In this document: positions 16,347 to 24,333 of the stretch, piece by piece
Layout: the number at the start of each line of letters is the position of its first letter
How positions within the stretch are numbered: the first letter of the stretch is position 1
From: Alphaproteobacteria bacterium
Lineage (GTDB): Bacteria; Pseudomonadota; Alphaproteobacteria; Micropepsales; Micropepsaceae
Reading direction: 5' to 3'
Assembly (NCBI GenBank): GCA_947473475.1
Contig: CANJBZ010000039.1
Span: 1 to 36,795, forward strand
Length of the DNA stretch: 36,795 bases
The notes under the pieces: model-generated
What the model saw: the letters and a program-made list of their open reading frames with translations, nothing else
Database searches by the model: none
What the model was told of the DNA's origin: nothing
Position numbers and translations under genes: made by a program

Positions 16347-17342
16347 CTAGACCTTATTCATTTCGATGACCGATGCGGGAAACAGGTCTTCGGCCGTGAG
16401 TTTACGGCTGACGAGGCCCTGCTCGTAGGCGTAGCGCGTCAGCGTATCGATTTCCTTGATGTTTTCCTGGACGCCGTAGCGCCAGAAATCCTCGCCCATC
16501 AGATCCACCGTTTCCTGCGCCTCGGCGACAAGCCAAGGCAGCGTCACGGGAAGGGCGTTGATCTCCTTCACCTCATGCAGCGCGATCTGCTTGGCCGCCA
16601 GGAAGGCCTTGTACAGGCTTGCCGGCAGCCAGGGATGCTGCTCCACAATGTGCCGCTTGATGCCGATCAGATGCATCACCGGAAACAGGCTCGTCTTGCG
16701 GTAATAGGCCTTTTCCACGTCGCGGAAATTCGGAAACAACCGCGCGACATTGGGCGCGCCGCGCAGGAAGCACGACGGCGCCCGCGCGCTGTACAGCGCG
16801 TCCAACTCGCCCGATTCCAGCATGCCCGAAAGCGTCTTATCGGACGGGATGGATTGCAGCTCGATTCCGGGAATGGGCTTCAGCGGCGTGCGCTCCATGC
16901 GGCCCGGCTCTTCGATGCCGCCTTGCCGCCAGCGGATGTCCGTGGGCTTCACGCCGTATTCGTCCTGCATGATCCCGCGCAGCCAGACCACCGCCGTGAT
17001 TTGATATTCGGGAAGACCGATCAGCTTGCCCTTCAGGTCGGCGGGTTCGCGAATGCCGCGGTCGGTGCGAATGTACACGGCGGAGTGACGAAACAGCCGC
17101 GAGACGAATGCCGGAATGCCGACAAAGGGCGCGTTGCCCGCGTCGATGGTCCGCAGGTAGGAGCTGAACGACAGCTCGCTGGCGTCGAATTCCCGGTGCT
17201 TGAAGGCGCGGTGAAACGCTTCCTCCGGCTCCATGGGCAGGTAGTTGATGGCGCAGCCTTCGACCTTGACCCGCCCGTCCCGAATGGCTCGCGTGCGGTC
17301 ATAATCGCCGCAGGCCAGCGTCAGATGTACTTCTGCCCCCAT
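16347..17342 (-). CDS. 4,5-dihydroxyphthalate decarboxylase-like protein (periplasmic-binding-protein fold), copy A
   Basis: The 331-residue protein opens with VHLTLACGDYDRTRAIRDG and EEAFHRAFKHREFDASELS, the pattern of proteins annotated as 4,5-dihydroxyphthalate decarboxylase, which share the type-2 periplasmic-binding-protein/NMT1-like fold. There is no signal peptide, so it should be cytoplasmic, in line with an enzyme rather than a transport receptor. Further blocks are ADLKGKLIGLPEYQITAVVW (about 100-120) and YYRKTSLFPVMHLIGIKRHI (about 212-232). It is the first gene of the minus-strand operon with two Mo subunits and a cupin, and divergent from a paralog at 17418. True activity in this family is established for few members. 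Confidence 0.82.
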   Translation of the reverse strand: MGAEVHLTLACGDYDRTRAIRDGRVKVEGCAINYLPMEPEEAFHRAFKHREFDASELSFSSYLRTIDAGNAPFVGIPAFVSRLFRHSAVYIRTDRGIREPADLKGKLIGLPEYQITAVVWLRGIMQDEYGVKPTDIRWRQGGIEEPGRMERTPLKPIPGIELQSIPSDKTLSGMLESGELDALYSARAPSCFLRGAPNVARLFPNFRDVEKAYYRKTSLFPVMHLIGIKRHIVEQHPWLPASLYKAFLAAKQIALHEVKEINALPVTLPWLVAEAQETVDLMGEDFWRYGVQENIKEIDTLTRYAYEQGLVSRKLTAEDLFPASVIEMNKV

Positions 17343-17417
17343 CGCCGCACCCTATTATCCGTTGACACTCTATAGCGCGGCGGACAGGTTCTGGTCAGGG
17401 AAATTCGGGGGCAGACA

Positions 17418-18410
17418 ATGGCAGACCTGCGGCTAACAATCGCGTGCGGACCGTATGACCGCACGCAAGCCTTGCGCGACGGCACGATCAAGCCGGAGGG
17501 CATCGAGCTGACCTACATCAACCTGCAGCCAGCGGAAATTTTCTGGCGCATGCTGCAGTACAAAGAATTCGACGTCTCCGAGATGTCGCTGTCGAACTAC
17601 ACCAGCCTGGTCAGCGCGGGGAATTGCCCCTTTATCGCCATTCCGGTTTTCCCCTCGCGGGTGTTCCGCCATTCCTATTTCTTCATCAACACCAAAGCCG
17701 GCATCACGCGCCCCGAAGATTTGAAGGGCAAACGCGGCGGCGTGCCGGAATATTCCATGACGGCGGCGGTCTATATGCGCGGGCTGCTGCAGCACGAATA
17801 TGGCGTCAAGCCCAGCGACGTTGCCTGGACGCAAGGCCGCGCCGACCGTCTGGGACGCAAGCTCCCAGACGACATTCGGCTGACACAGGCTGCGCCGGGC
17901 ACGGAGCTTGGCGACATGCTGGAACGCGGTGAGCTGGATTTCCTGATGACCGCCAACAATCCACTCTCGTTCCGGCGCGGCTCGCCCAATGTGGCGCGTC
18001 TGTTTCCGAACTACATGGACATCGAAAAGGACTATTACCGCCGCACGAAAATTTACCCGATCATGCACACGGTGGTGATCCGGCGCGACATTTACGAGCG
18101 CGATCCCTGGGTCGCGCTAAGCCTTTACAAATCGTTCCTGCGCGCCAAGGAGCTTTCGTTCCGGCTGCTTCTGGAAACCGGTTCGCCCAAAGCATCGTTC
18201 GCCTGGCTGCAACCGATGATCGAGGAAGAACAGCGCATCATCGGCAAGGATTGGTATCCGTATGGGATCGAGGCAAACCGCCCGACCATCGACGCGCTGC
18301 TGCAATACACGGTGGAGCACGGCCTCTCCGACCGGCGTTTAACCGTCGAAGATCTGTTCGCCCCAAGCACCTTGCGCGACATTCCCCTAAGCGAAGGCCA
18401 ACAAGTTTAA
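17418..18410 (+). CDS. 4,5-dihydroxyphthalate decarboxylase-like protein (periplasmic-binding-protein fold), copy B
   Basis: The 330-residue protein parallels copy A throughout: LRLTIACGPYDRTQALRDGT, FWRMLQYKEFDVSEMSLSNY, PEDLKGKRGGVPEYSMTAAV, and YYRRTKIYPIMHTVVIRRDI. No signal peptide is seen, so a cytosolic role is expected. The two genes are back-to-back with 75 bases between their starts, sharing a control region; GGGGG stands six bases before this ATG. The paralogs have diverged most in the middle third (about residues 130-190), which may mean different substrates. The gene is followed at once by a hairpin repeat and the convergent heme-propeller gene, so it seems to be transcribed alone. 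Confidence 0.82.
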   Translation: MADLRLTIACGPYDRTQALRDGTIKPEGIELTYINLQPAEIFWRMLQYKEFDVSEMSLSNYTSLVSAGNCPFIAIPVFPSRVFRHSYFFINTKAGITRPEDLKGKRGGVPEYSMTAAVYMRGLLQHEYGVKPSDVAWTQGRADRLGRKLPDDIRLTQAAPGTELGDMLERGELDFLMTANNPLSFRRGSPNVARLFPNYMDIEKDYYRRTKIYPIMHTVVIRRDIYERDPWVALSLYKSFLRAKELSFRLLLETGSPKASFAWLQPMIEEEQRIIGKDWYPYGIEANRPTIDALLQYTVEHGLSDRRLTVEDLFAPSTLRDIPLSEGQQV

Positions 18411-18412
18411 CC

Positions 18413-18436
18413 TACCCTCCCCTTGAGGGAGGGTGG
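18413..18436. repeat. C-rich hairpin repeat, copy 5 (convergent gap)
   Basis: ACCCTCCC and GGGAGGGT arms around CTTGA fill the 29-bp gap between two convergent genes. The core matches copy 1 (580-606) base for base, and its placement between convergent stops is also the same. This suggests it may end transcription from both sides, though no T-run follows. Confidence 0.75.
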
Positions 18437-18439
18437 TGC

Positions 18440-20560
18440 TTAATGCGCCAGCGGGTCGGGGCGGAGTTGGAAGCGCACCGCCTTGGGCTTGTTCGCTTTG
18501 CCGCCTTCCAGGTGGAACATGGTGCGCTGGCCGTAGGTGGACCATAGCGACTTGCCTTTCCAGCCGGCGTTTGGATCGTCCACGCGGCCGTCGACGTTCT
18601 TGGCGAAGAAGCCCATCGGATAGGGCACGGTGATGTTCACGAACTTGCCGTTCACCAGCGCCAGGATGCTGCTGTTCTGGTTGCCCATGGCGATCGGCAC
18701 ATCCTTGCCGAGTCCGAAGGTGTCGTAGCGGTCAACCCAGGCGTAATAGCTGGACTCCGCGCTGCCGGGGTCTGTCACGCCCTGCATTTGCGGGCCGGGT
18801 AACGGATAGAACGTCCACCCCTCAGGGCAGTGCGTACCGGACGCGACGGCGGGGCCTTTCAGCACCTTGCATTTGCGCCGGTCGAAGCTGCCGAGATGAC
18901 CGCTGGACAACGCCGCCCAATAGACGCCTTGCGAATCCACATCGCCGCCACGCGGACCAAAGCCCGGCGCTGCGACTTCGTACACTTCCGACAGCGCCGT
19001 CTCGTTGGGGTTCGGCCCCGGCACGGTGCGCATGATGCGGCCGGGATAGGCGACTTCCGTTCCCCACACTGCGCCATCGGGCGAAACCGCGACGGCATAT
19101 GGCGTTACTTGAATGCGCTTGTCTTTCTTCGGATCGACCGGCTGGTTCGGCTCGACATAATCGTCGCGCTTGCCGTTGCCGTTGGTGTCGACGATGAAGG
19201 GCGTCCAGCCCTGGCTCTTCGCCTCATCGCCAGTTTCTTCAAACATCTTGCGATTGAACCAGCCGATATAACCCGGCCCGCCGATGCCGCTCGACAGCCA
19301 CAGCGTGTTGTTGACGTCGGCGGCGAAATTCAGATGGTGCGTCGAGAAGCACGTATCGATCAGCGTGAACTTGCCCGTCTCCGGCGCGTACATCGAAAGC
19401 TGCCGCCCGGATGTCGTCAGCGGCATCACCTTGGCGGACGGATGGTTCGAACCGGCCTTGCAGAAATCGGGATTGCGCGCGGGCCGGATGCGGGCGGTGA
19501 ACCAGACGTGGCCCTTTTCGTCCATCATCGGATTGTGCATCAGCGTCTTGCTGTCCCAGATGGGCTTGTCGCCCCAGATCGCCGACGGCGCGAACAGATC
19601 GTTCTTGGTCGAGGGCGTTTTGGGATCGCGCACCGGGTGCAGCACTTCGGTCGCTGTCGCCGATTTCGGATCGAGGATCGGCACGTAGTCGGTGGAGTTT
19701 TCCGGCGAACCGAAAATCTTTCCGTTGGCGTTGACGCGCGGATTGCGCCGGTCGGTTGCCACCGCATCGTGCAGATAGGCGGTGGTGCGGCCCCAATCCC
19801 ATTCCGTGATGACGACGTTGCGCGCGATGCCCGTCGGACGATCCGGCTTCGCGGACGGAAGCTCGCCCTTGCCCATGCGCGTCGTCCAATCGGCGAACAG
19901 CGTTAGCGCGCGTCCGGGCTCGAGATTCCCGATGTCGCGCGCCATCTGCGATTGCGCCCCGCCCGATTGGATACGCCGCGTCCAGGCATCGGTGGGTTCG
20001 TGAAACTCATCTGTGAATTGCTTGGGCACTTGCCGCGTCCAGGGCGTGCCCAGACCGTGACAACCGACGCAGCCACCGGTCTTCAGCGTGTTCAGCCAAT
20101 CGCCCTGGCTCTTCACGCGGCCCAACGGAAACTCGTTCTTCGCCGGCACTTTCAGCATGGCGAACCAGTAGATCGCCGGATAGTACGCAGCCGCTGCGGC
20201 TTCGCTCGGGGCGACGACGGAATTGAGGTTGAGCGTCTTTCCCGGCGCGCTCTGCACCTTCGGCGAATCCACAAGGCCGTAGCCGCGCACGAAAACGCTG
20301 TAATTGCCCTTGGGCAGATCGGGGATGAGGTAGCGGCCGCGGTCATCGGTCACGACGATCTTGGTATATTTCGTCGGCAAGTCGGTGGTTTCGGCAATCA
20401 CCCAGACGCCCGCTTCGGGACCGGCCTTGCCGGTTACCACGCCGCCAATGTCGGCCACACCGACCGTCTGCGCCTGCGCGGGCGCCAAGCCCAGCGCGAT
20501 CATTAGCGCGGCAGCTCCGGCCCCGGACTGGAAGCAACTGACGATCTTGCGCTGCAACAT
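18440..20560 (-). CDS. Exported one-heme protein with carboxypeptidase-regulatory-like domain and Vgb-type beta-propeller
   Basis: The 706-residue protein has a Sec signal peptide ending near AQAQT (28-32) and a CarbopepD_reg-like beta-sandwich (about 35-112: DIGGVVTGKAGPEAGVWVIA, DDRGRYLIPDLPKGNYSVFV). A single CxxCH heme c site follows (CVGCH, 164-168), then a long repeat-rich region resembling the streptogramin-lyase (Vgb) propeller. A DTNGNGKRDD loop resembles an EF-hand calcium site. It should therefore be periplasmic and possibly redox-active. ATG at 20560 is chosen because AAGGGG stands six bases before it; an in-frame upstream extension of 32 codons would precede the signal peptide. 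It is divergent from the TctC gene (83 bases). The enzymatic role is unknown. Confidence 0.82.
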   Translation of the reverse strand: MLQRKIVSCFQSGAGAAALMIALGLAPAQAQTVGVADIGGVVTGKAGPEAGVWVIAETTDLPTKYTKIVVTDDRGRYLIPDLPKGNYSVFVRGYGLVDSPKVQSAPGKTLNLNSVVAPSEAAAAAYYPAIYWFAMLKVPAKNEFPLGRVKSQGDWLNTLKTGGCVGCHGLGTPWTRQVPKQFTDEFHEPTDAWTRRIQSGGAQSQMARDIGNLEPGRALTLFADWTTRMGKGELPSAKPDRPTGIARNVVITEWDWGRTTAYLHDAVATDRRNPRVNANGKIFGSPENSTDYVPILDPKSATATEVLHPVRDPKTPSTKNDLFAPSAIWGDKPIWDSKTLMHNPMMDEKGHVWFTARIRPARNPDFCKAGSNHPSAKVMPLTTSGRQLSMYAPETGKFTLIDTCFSTHHLNFAADVNNTLWLSSGIGGPGYIGWFNRKMFEETGDEAKSQGWTPFIVDTNGNGKRDDYVEPNQPVDPKKDKRIQVTPYAVAVSPDGAVWGTEVAYPGRIMRTVPGPNPNETALSEVYEVAAPGFGPRGGDVDSQGVYWAALSSGHLGSFDRRKCKVLKGPAVASGTHCPEGWTFYPLPGPQMQGVTDPGSAESSYYAWVDRYDTFGLGKDVPIAMGNQNSSILALVNGKFVNITVPYPMGFFAKNVDGRVDDPNAGWKGKSLWSTYGQRTMFHLEGGKANKPKAVRFQLRPDPLAH

Positions 20561-20643
20561 AGATGGCCCCTTCTCACGCGTTCGCATTCGCTGATTATGC
20601 GGGCCGATGGTTGACCTGCGCAACTGTCTGCTATGCTGATGCA

Positions 20644-21666
20644 ATGACCGCCCCACAGACGCGACGCGGCATCATCACCGGCCTTGCCGGGACGGCCGTC
20701 GGTTTGGCTTCGCGCGCGCAAGCCGCGCCGGCGGATTTTTATCGCGGCAAAACGCTGAACGTGATTGTGGGCTTTGCGCCGGGCGGCGGTGTCGATACCG
20801 CAGCGCGCGTCGTAGCACGCCATCTCGCGCGCTTCATTCCGGGAGCCCCTCGCGTGATCGTGCAGAACATGGAAGGGGCGGCAGGCATCGTCGCCTCCAA
20901 TTACCTGTATCAGCGCATCGCCGCCGACGGATTGACCATCGGCGTGCCGGGCCGCTCCTGGTTCGTGGAAGGCGCCATTCGCGTGAACGGCGTGCGCTTC
21001 GATGCCACTCGCTTTTCCTATATCGGCAGTCCCGGCGCGGTGAATTCCGTTGTCTATGTCCGCTCCAGCACCGGCGTGAAGACCTTTCAGGACCTGAAAG
21101 CCGCCAAGAAGACATTGACCTTTGGCGCGCTTGGTAACCTCGCCCCCACGGCCATGGTGCCGTTTCTGCTGGCGGCACAAGGGCTGCCCGTGAAAGTGGT
21201 CGTCGGCTACGTCTCCAGCGCCCGCATTATGCTGGCCCTGGAGCAAGGCGAGGTAGACGGCTTCTTCACGGTCGAATCGGTCTTTGGGCTGCGTAAAGAG
21301 CTGGCCGATAAGAAGATCATCCTGCCGATCCTGCAGAACAAGCCGGTCCACCCCGGCGTGCCGCTGATTGGCGATGTGCTGCCCAAAAGCGACCAGCCCG
21401 TCCTAACGGTGGTCATGGCCCTGGAGACGTTCGGCCTGCCCGTTATCGGCCCGCCCGGCATCCCGGCGGACCGGCTGGAGATTTTGCGCAATGCTTTCAT
21501 GACGATGTGCCGGGACAGGGACTATCAGGCCGATGCGGTCAAAGTGGATTTGCCGGTCGGTACCCCCCTGCCGGGCTCGCAGCTCGAAACCATGATGAAA
21601 GAGCTGGTGGCCACGGCCACCCCGGCGGTCATTGAGCGCTACAAACGTCTCGGAACTCCGGCGTAA
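20644..21666 (+). CDS. Tripartite tricarboxylate transporter substrate-binding protein (TctC/Bug family)
   Basis: The 340-residue protein has the Bug receptor pattern: a signal region with a twin-arginine look (TRRGIITGLAGTAVGLASRA, cleavage near AQA-AP), GKTLNVIVGFAPGGGVDTAA (about 35-54), VIVQNMEGAAGIVASNYLYQ, and EQGEVDGFF near residue 200. Bug proteins bind carboxylic acids in the periplasm and pass them to a TctAB membrane pair. TctA and TctB are not in the window, so it either uses a distant transporter or serves as a sensor. ATG at 20644 is preferred because the upstream in-frame extension has no signal-peptide character. It heads a plus-strand group with DUF6152 and WEGD-motif proteins. 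Confidence 0.9.
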   Translation: MTAPQTRRGIITGLAGTAVGLASRAQAAPADFYRGKTLNVIVGFAPGGGVDTAARVVARHLARFIPGAPRVIVQNMEGAAGIVASNYLYQRIAADGLTIGVPGRSWFVEGAIRVNGVRFDATRFSYIGSPGAVNSVVYVRSSTGVKTFQDLKAAKKTLTFGALGNLAPTAMVPFLLAAQGLPVKVVVGYVSSARIMLALEQGEVDGFFTVESVFGLRKELADKKIILPILQNKPVHPGVPLIGDVLPKSDQPVLTVVMALETFGLPVIGPPGIPADRLEILRNAFMTMCRDRDYQADAVKVDLPVGTPLPGSQLETMMKELVATATPAVIERYKRLGTPA

Positions 21667-21705
21667 ATGGGTTAAATTGGCCGCCTCGATATTGGAGGAA
21701 ACCTC

Positions 21706-22092
21706 GTGCTCAACAGATATTCCGTTACCGCGGCGCTTTTGCTCGCCACTGCTGTCCCGGCCTTCGCGCACCATTCGGACGCGATGTTCTCCAACGACAA
21801 AGAGGTCGTCCTGAACGGCACGGTGCGGGAATTCCAATACACCAACCCGCATTCCTGGATTCAGCTGATGGTCGCGGGCAATGCCGGCGCGCAGCCGGTC
21901 GAATGGAGCATCGAAACCGCAGCCCCGATTGTGCTGCTTCGCGCCGGCATCAAGCCCGCCGCGCTGAAGCCCGGCGACAAGATCACCGTGCGCGCACGTC
22001 CTCTGAAAAACGGCGGTCCTGGCGGCAGCCTGATCGACATCAAGAAGGACGACGGCACCACGCTCAGCCTGCGCGGCCCCGGCGGCAATTAG
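21706..22092 (+). CDS. Secreted DUF6152 family protein
   Basis: The 128-residue protein has a signal peptide (VTAALLLATAVPAFA, cut before HHSDAMF) and a mature domain of about 105 residues with the DUF6152 pattern HHSDAMFSNDKEVVLNGTVR, YTNPHSWIQLMV and LKPGDKITVRARPLKNG. The HH right after the cleavage site and the NPHSW motif are typical; these His residues may bind metal. The fold is probably a small OB-like barrel in the periplasm. The start is GTG at 21706 with GGAGGAAACC just before it. The gene follows TctC by 39 bases. DUF6152 genes often sit beside WEGD-motif proteins like the next gene. The function is unknown. Confidence 0.82.
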   Translation: MLNRYSVTAALLLATAVPAFAHHSDAMFSNDKEVVLNGTVREFQYTNPHSWIQLMVAGNAGAQPVEWSIETAAPIVLLRAGIKPAALKPGDKITVRARPLKNGGPGGSLIDIKKDDGTTLSLRGPGGN

Positions 22093-22095
22093 ATT

Positions 22096-22193
22096 CCCTC
22101 TCCCCCCTGGGGGAGAGGGTTAGGGTGAGGGGGTGATCTATCCTCCGCCACCGCCCCCCTCACCCCGGCCCTCTCCCCGAAAAGGGGAGAGGG
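22096..22193. repeat. C-rich hairpin repeat, copy 6 (double hairpin)
   Basis: Two hairpins, CCCTCTCCCCC / GGGGGAGAGGG (22096-22119) and CCCTCTCCCC / GGGGAGAGGG with a GAAAA-type loop (22169-22193), flank a further pair GTGAGGGGG / CCCCCTCAC. The whole 98 bases could fold into one long structure. It fills the gap between the DUF6152 and WEGD-motif genes and ends 17 bases before the latter's ATG, near its ribosome-binding site. The sequence differs in detail from copies 1, 5 and 8, so it may belong to a subfamily. Confidence 0.75.
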
Positions 22194-22210
22194 AGATTGC
22201 GGACATTCCC

Positions 22211-23092
22211 ATGACGAACAGCGATTTTCCCAACCGCCGTAACATCGGAGCGGGCCTTATTGCCGCCAGCGCCTTTGCGGCGACGCGGCCCGCGCAAGCG
22301 GCAGCGCCAACGCATGACGACGTGGTGAAGAAATTCGCCGCGCTGCCGGATTGGACGGGCGTGTGGACCGGCACCGGCACGTTGTTCGATCAGAAAGACG
22401 GCGCGCGTTCGCCCAACGGCAATCCCAACGCGCGCGATTTTCCGCCCTACAAACCGGAATGGGAAGCGGCTTACGTCAAATTCCTCGACGAGGTGGTGAA
22501 GACGGACAAGTTTTCCGATCCGCTTTCCGTCGGCTATCCCGGCGGCATGGTCCGCATGATGTCGCCCGCGCGCGGGCTGCAATTCGTGCTGCGCCCGGAG
22601 CAAATCTGGATCGTCTATGAGCGGCCCGATGTGCGCTACATCTACACGGACGGACGCTCGTTCCCGCCGGCCGATGAGCTGTGGCCAACCTTCGAAGGCT
22701 ATTCCATCGGCCATTGGGAAGGCGACACACTGGTTGTCGAAACGCGCAGCATCCGCGGCGGCATCCCCATCGACCGCACCGGCGCCTGCCTGTCGGACGA
22801 AGCCCGCGTCATGGAGCGCATCCGCAAGACGGACGCGCGCACGCTGCAAGCCGATATCACCATCGACGACCCGGTTGCGTTCACCGCACCATGGAAAGTG
22901 ACGCGGCGCTACTTCAAGCGGGCCGAAGAATTTCCCCGCATGGAAAACGTCTCCAGCCTGGAGAACAACCGCAACCCCGTCGTCAACGGCGAAACGACAA
23001 TCCGGCTGGCCAACGATTCCGACGCCTCCTCTCCGTACCCGGACGATCTCCGCGCCGTCGCCGTGCCGAAATTTCCATTTCCGAAGAAGTAA
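22211..23092 (+). CDS. Exported protein of unknown function, WEGD-motif family, paralog 1
   Basis: The 293-residue protein starts with an RR-containing export signal (NRRNIGAGLIAASAFAATRP, cleavage near AQA-AA at 28-32), suggesting Tat or Sec export. The mature part contains DWTGVWTGTG (47-56), a WIVYERPDVRYIYTDGR strand pair (133-149) and the marker GHWEGDTLVVETRS (167-180), then DDPVAFTAPWKVTRRY near 225. The same plan (W-x-G, Y/H-W-EGD-LV-T, DP-FT-PW) recurs at 25629-26543 and 31714-32613. The pattern suggests a lipocalin-like beta barrel; the function is unknown. Its ATG follows the hairpin repeat by 17 bases, and it ends a plus-strand group with TctC and DUF6152. Confidence 0.75.
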   Translation: MTNSDFPNRRNIGAGLIAASAFAATRPAQAAAPTHDDVVKKFAALPDWTGVWTGTGTLFDQKDGARSPNGNPNARDFPPYKPEWEAAYVKFLDEVVKTDKFSDPLSVGYPGGMVRMMSPARGLQFVLRPEQIWIVYERPDVRYIYTDGRSFPPADELWPTFEGYSIGHWEGDTLVVETRSIRGGIPIDRTGACLSDEARVMERIRKTDARTLQADITIDDPVAFTAPWKVTRRYFKRAEEFPRMENVSSLENNRNPVVNGETTIRLANDSDASSPYPDDLRAVAVPKFPFPKK

Positions 23093-23197
23093 TTCAGTTA
23101 TGTCCGCTTTTCGCCAAATTGACACGTAAGCCGCGACGAGAAAATTCGATCAGACACGTCTCAGTCACTGATACAAGCTTGGTCGTCACCCAAACGA

Positions 23198-23225
23198 AAA
23201 CGGCGGCCTTTGGGCCGCCGTTTCT
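23198..23225. terminator. Rho-independent terminator, probably bidirectional
   Basis: A perfect 11-bp stem AAACGGCGGCC / GGCCGCCGTTT with a TTTG loop lies about 105 bases after the WEGD-motif gene stop. The plus strand continues TTTCT and the minus strand TTTTCGTTT, so it could end transcription from both sides. Confidence 0.8.
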
Positions 23226-23329
23226 AGAACCACCTAACGCGCATTGTCTGCATGCCGTCCATCCTCAGGTCCCTCTCATGAGAATGGCAGCCGCATAGTT
23301 GAGTGCCTGCAAGTACCTTCGCTCAAAAG

Positions 23330-23353
23330 AAGAGCCGCCCGAAGGCGGCTCTT
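23330..23353 (-). terminator. Rho-independent terminator of the PEP-CTERM gene 23378-24124
   Basis: A perfect 10-bp stem AAGAGCCGCC / GGCGGCTCTT lies 24 bases after the gene's stop. Read on the minus strand the loop is a stable TTCG tetraloop and the tail is T-rich (TCTTTTG), so the minus strand is the likely target. Confidence 0.85.
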
Positions 23354-23377
23354 TAATTCAAACACGGGGACCGTGGA

Positions 23378-24124
23378 TCAAGCGGTCATCAATGCAGGCT
23401 TGTTCTTCCGGCGACGTGCCATGAAGCCGGTGCCAGCGAAGCCGATCAAGCCAACGATCATCATCGCCCAAGTGGAGGGTTCGGGGACTGCGGCCACCGC
23501 GGCCACCGTTACGGGCGCGTAGCCATCAAAGTGGTTCGTAATATAATAGTCTGGATACCAATGTTGTTGACCGTTGTAATTGATGCCACCAACCAGCCAG
23601 ATGGTATCACCTGCACCTACTGCCATAGAACTGATGGGTATCTTGACCTCCCAGACGCGGTGACCCGTAGCAAACGAATCTGCTGCTAAAAGGTCACCAG
23701 GAATTAAGACTGCAGGAGGAGACTGAGCGTTGATCCGGAAAGCCGACACAAGCCCATTCATTGTCCCTGAACTGCCGTCGTTTCCCCAAGCGGCTTGAGT
23801 TGTCGACTGCTGGAACTCGACGCCCGGAGCGGTGGGGTAACTATTATTTGCTCCCCAAACACCAAACCCCAGGAGGTTGCCCTGCGAGCCTGAGCCCATC
23901 GCTGCTGTCCAGCCGGTTATGTCGAAGGCCCCATAGACATAACTCTGGTTGGCCAAGAAAGAAGCCGTGCCGCCGCCGTTGCCGATGGTGAAGGTTGCTG
24001 CCCCTGCCCACTCGCCAGCGTTGATTGTACCGTCAATGATAACGGCGTGGGACGGAGCGGCTGTAAAGCCAAGAACCGCTGCGGCAAATGCTGTTGATGC
24101 CAAAAACGTTCTTAAAGAGGTCAT
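23378..24124 (-). CDS. PEPxxWA-CTERM sorted exported protein with CBM9-like start
   Basis: The 248-residue protein has a Sec signal peptide (cut near SHA-VI at about 26), a beta-rich middle beginning [20 protein letters not shown], which resembles the opening of CBM9-like domains, and a C-terminal sorting tail [20 protein letters not shown] followed by RRRKNK. PEPxxWA tails are recognised by an exosortase/EpsH-type membrane protease that anchors or releases the protein at the surface; no exosortase is in the window. AAAGGA eight bases before the ATG supports the start. A sigma-54-like element lies 75 bases upstream. The middle is rich in Gly, Asn and Ser, as in extracellular matrix or floc proteins. 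The exact function is unknown. Confidence 0.85.
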   Translation of the reverse strand: MTSLRTFLASTAFAAAVLGFTAAPSHAVIIDGTINAGEWAGAATFTIGNGGGTASFLANQSYVYGAFDITGWTAAMGSGSQGNLLGFGVWGANNSYPTAPGVEFQQSTTQAAWGNDGSSGTMNGLVSAFRINAQSPPAVLIPGDLLAADSFATGHRVWEVKIPISSMAVGAGDTIWLVGGINYNGQQHWYPDYYITNHFDGYAPVTVAAVAAVPEPSTWAMMIVGLIGFAGTGFMARRRKNKPALMTA

Positions 24125-24198
24125 TAGTCATTTCCTTTGTTGCCTTTAAAGAAGGCTACATCGAGAGCGCCATGCCTGAATGAAACGTAATCTGCTGC

Positions 24199-24213
24199 GC
24201 TATGAGAATGCCT
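24199..24213 (-). promoter_or_regulatory. Weak sigma-54-like promoter before PEP-CTERM gene 1
   Basis: On the minus strand this reads AGGCAT-TCTCA-TAGC, with the essential GG and GC dinucleotides correctly spaced for a -24/-12 promoter but two mismatches to TGGCAY-N5-TTGC. A start site would fall near 24187, giving a leader of about 63 bases. The call leans on the clearer element at 25323-25338. Confidence 0.3.
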
Positions 24214-24286
24214 GGGGAGTCCTAAAAGGGCTTTCTTCAGTCGTCTGAACAGCGTTTCTCAAATTAAGACACCACCGGCGAAATGA

Positions 24287-24321
24287 AAGGGCGGGACTTG
24301 GCCCGTTTTGGTCCCGCCCTT
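24287..24321 (-). terminator. Terminator-like hairpin after PEP-CTERM gene 2
   Basis: An 11-bp perfect stem AAGGGCGGGAC / GTCCCGCCCTT with a 13-base loop lies 12 bases beyond the stop of the gene at 24334-25251. The minus-strand tail (TCATTTCG) is only mildly T-rich, so the terminator is probably weak. Confidence 0.65.
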
Positions 24322-24333
24322 AGCTATCGAAGT

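Noticed and set aside
17362-17390. TTGACA at 17362 as the -35 of a sigma-70 promoter for the gene at 17418
   Set aside because: At the proper distance the sequence is CAGGTT, not a credible -10 element.
18830-19906. Plus-strand frame of 358 codons opposite the heme-propeller gene
   Set aside because: Rich in Arg and His with no family pattern, while the minus strand encodes a coherent exported protein.
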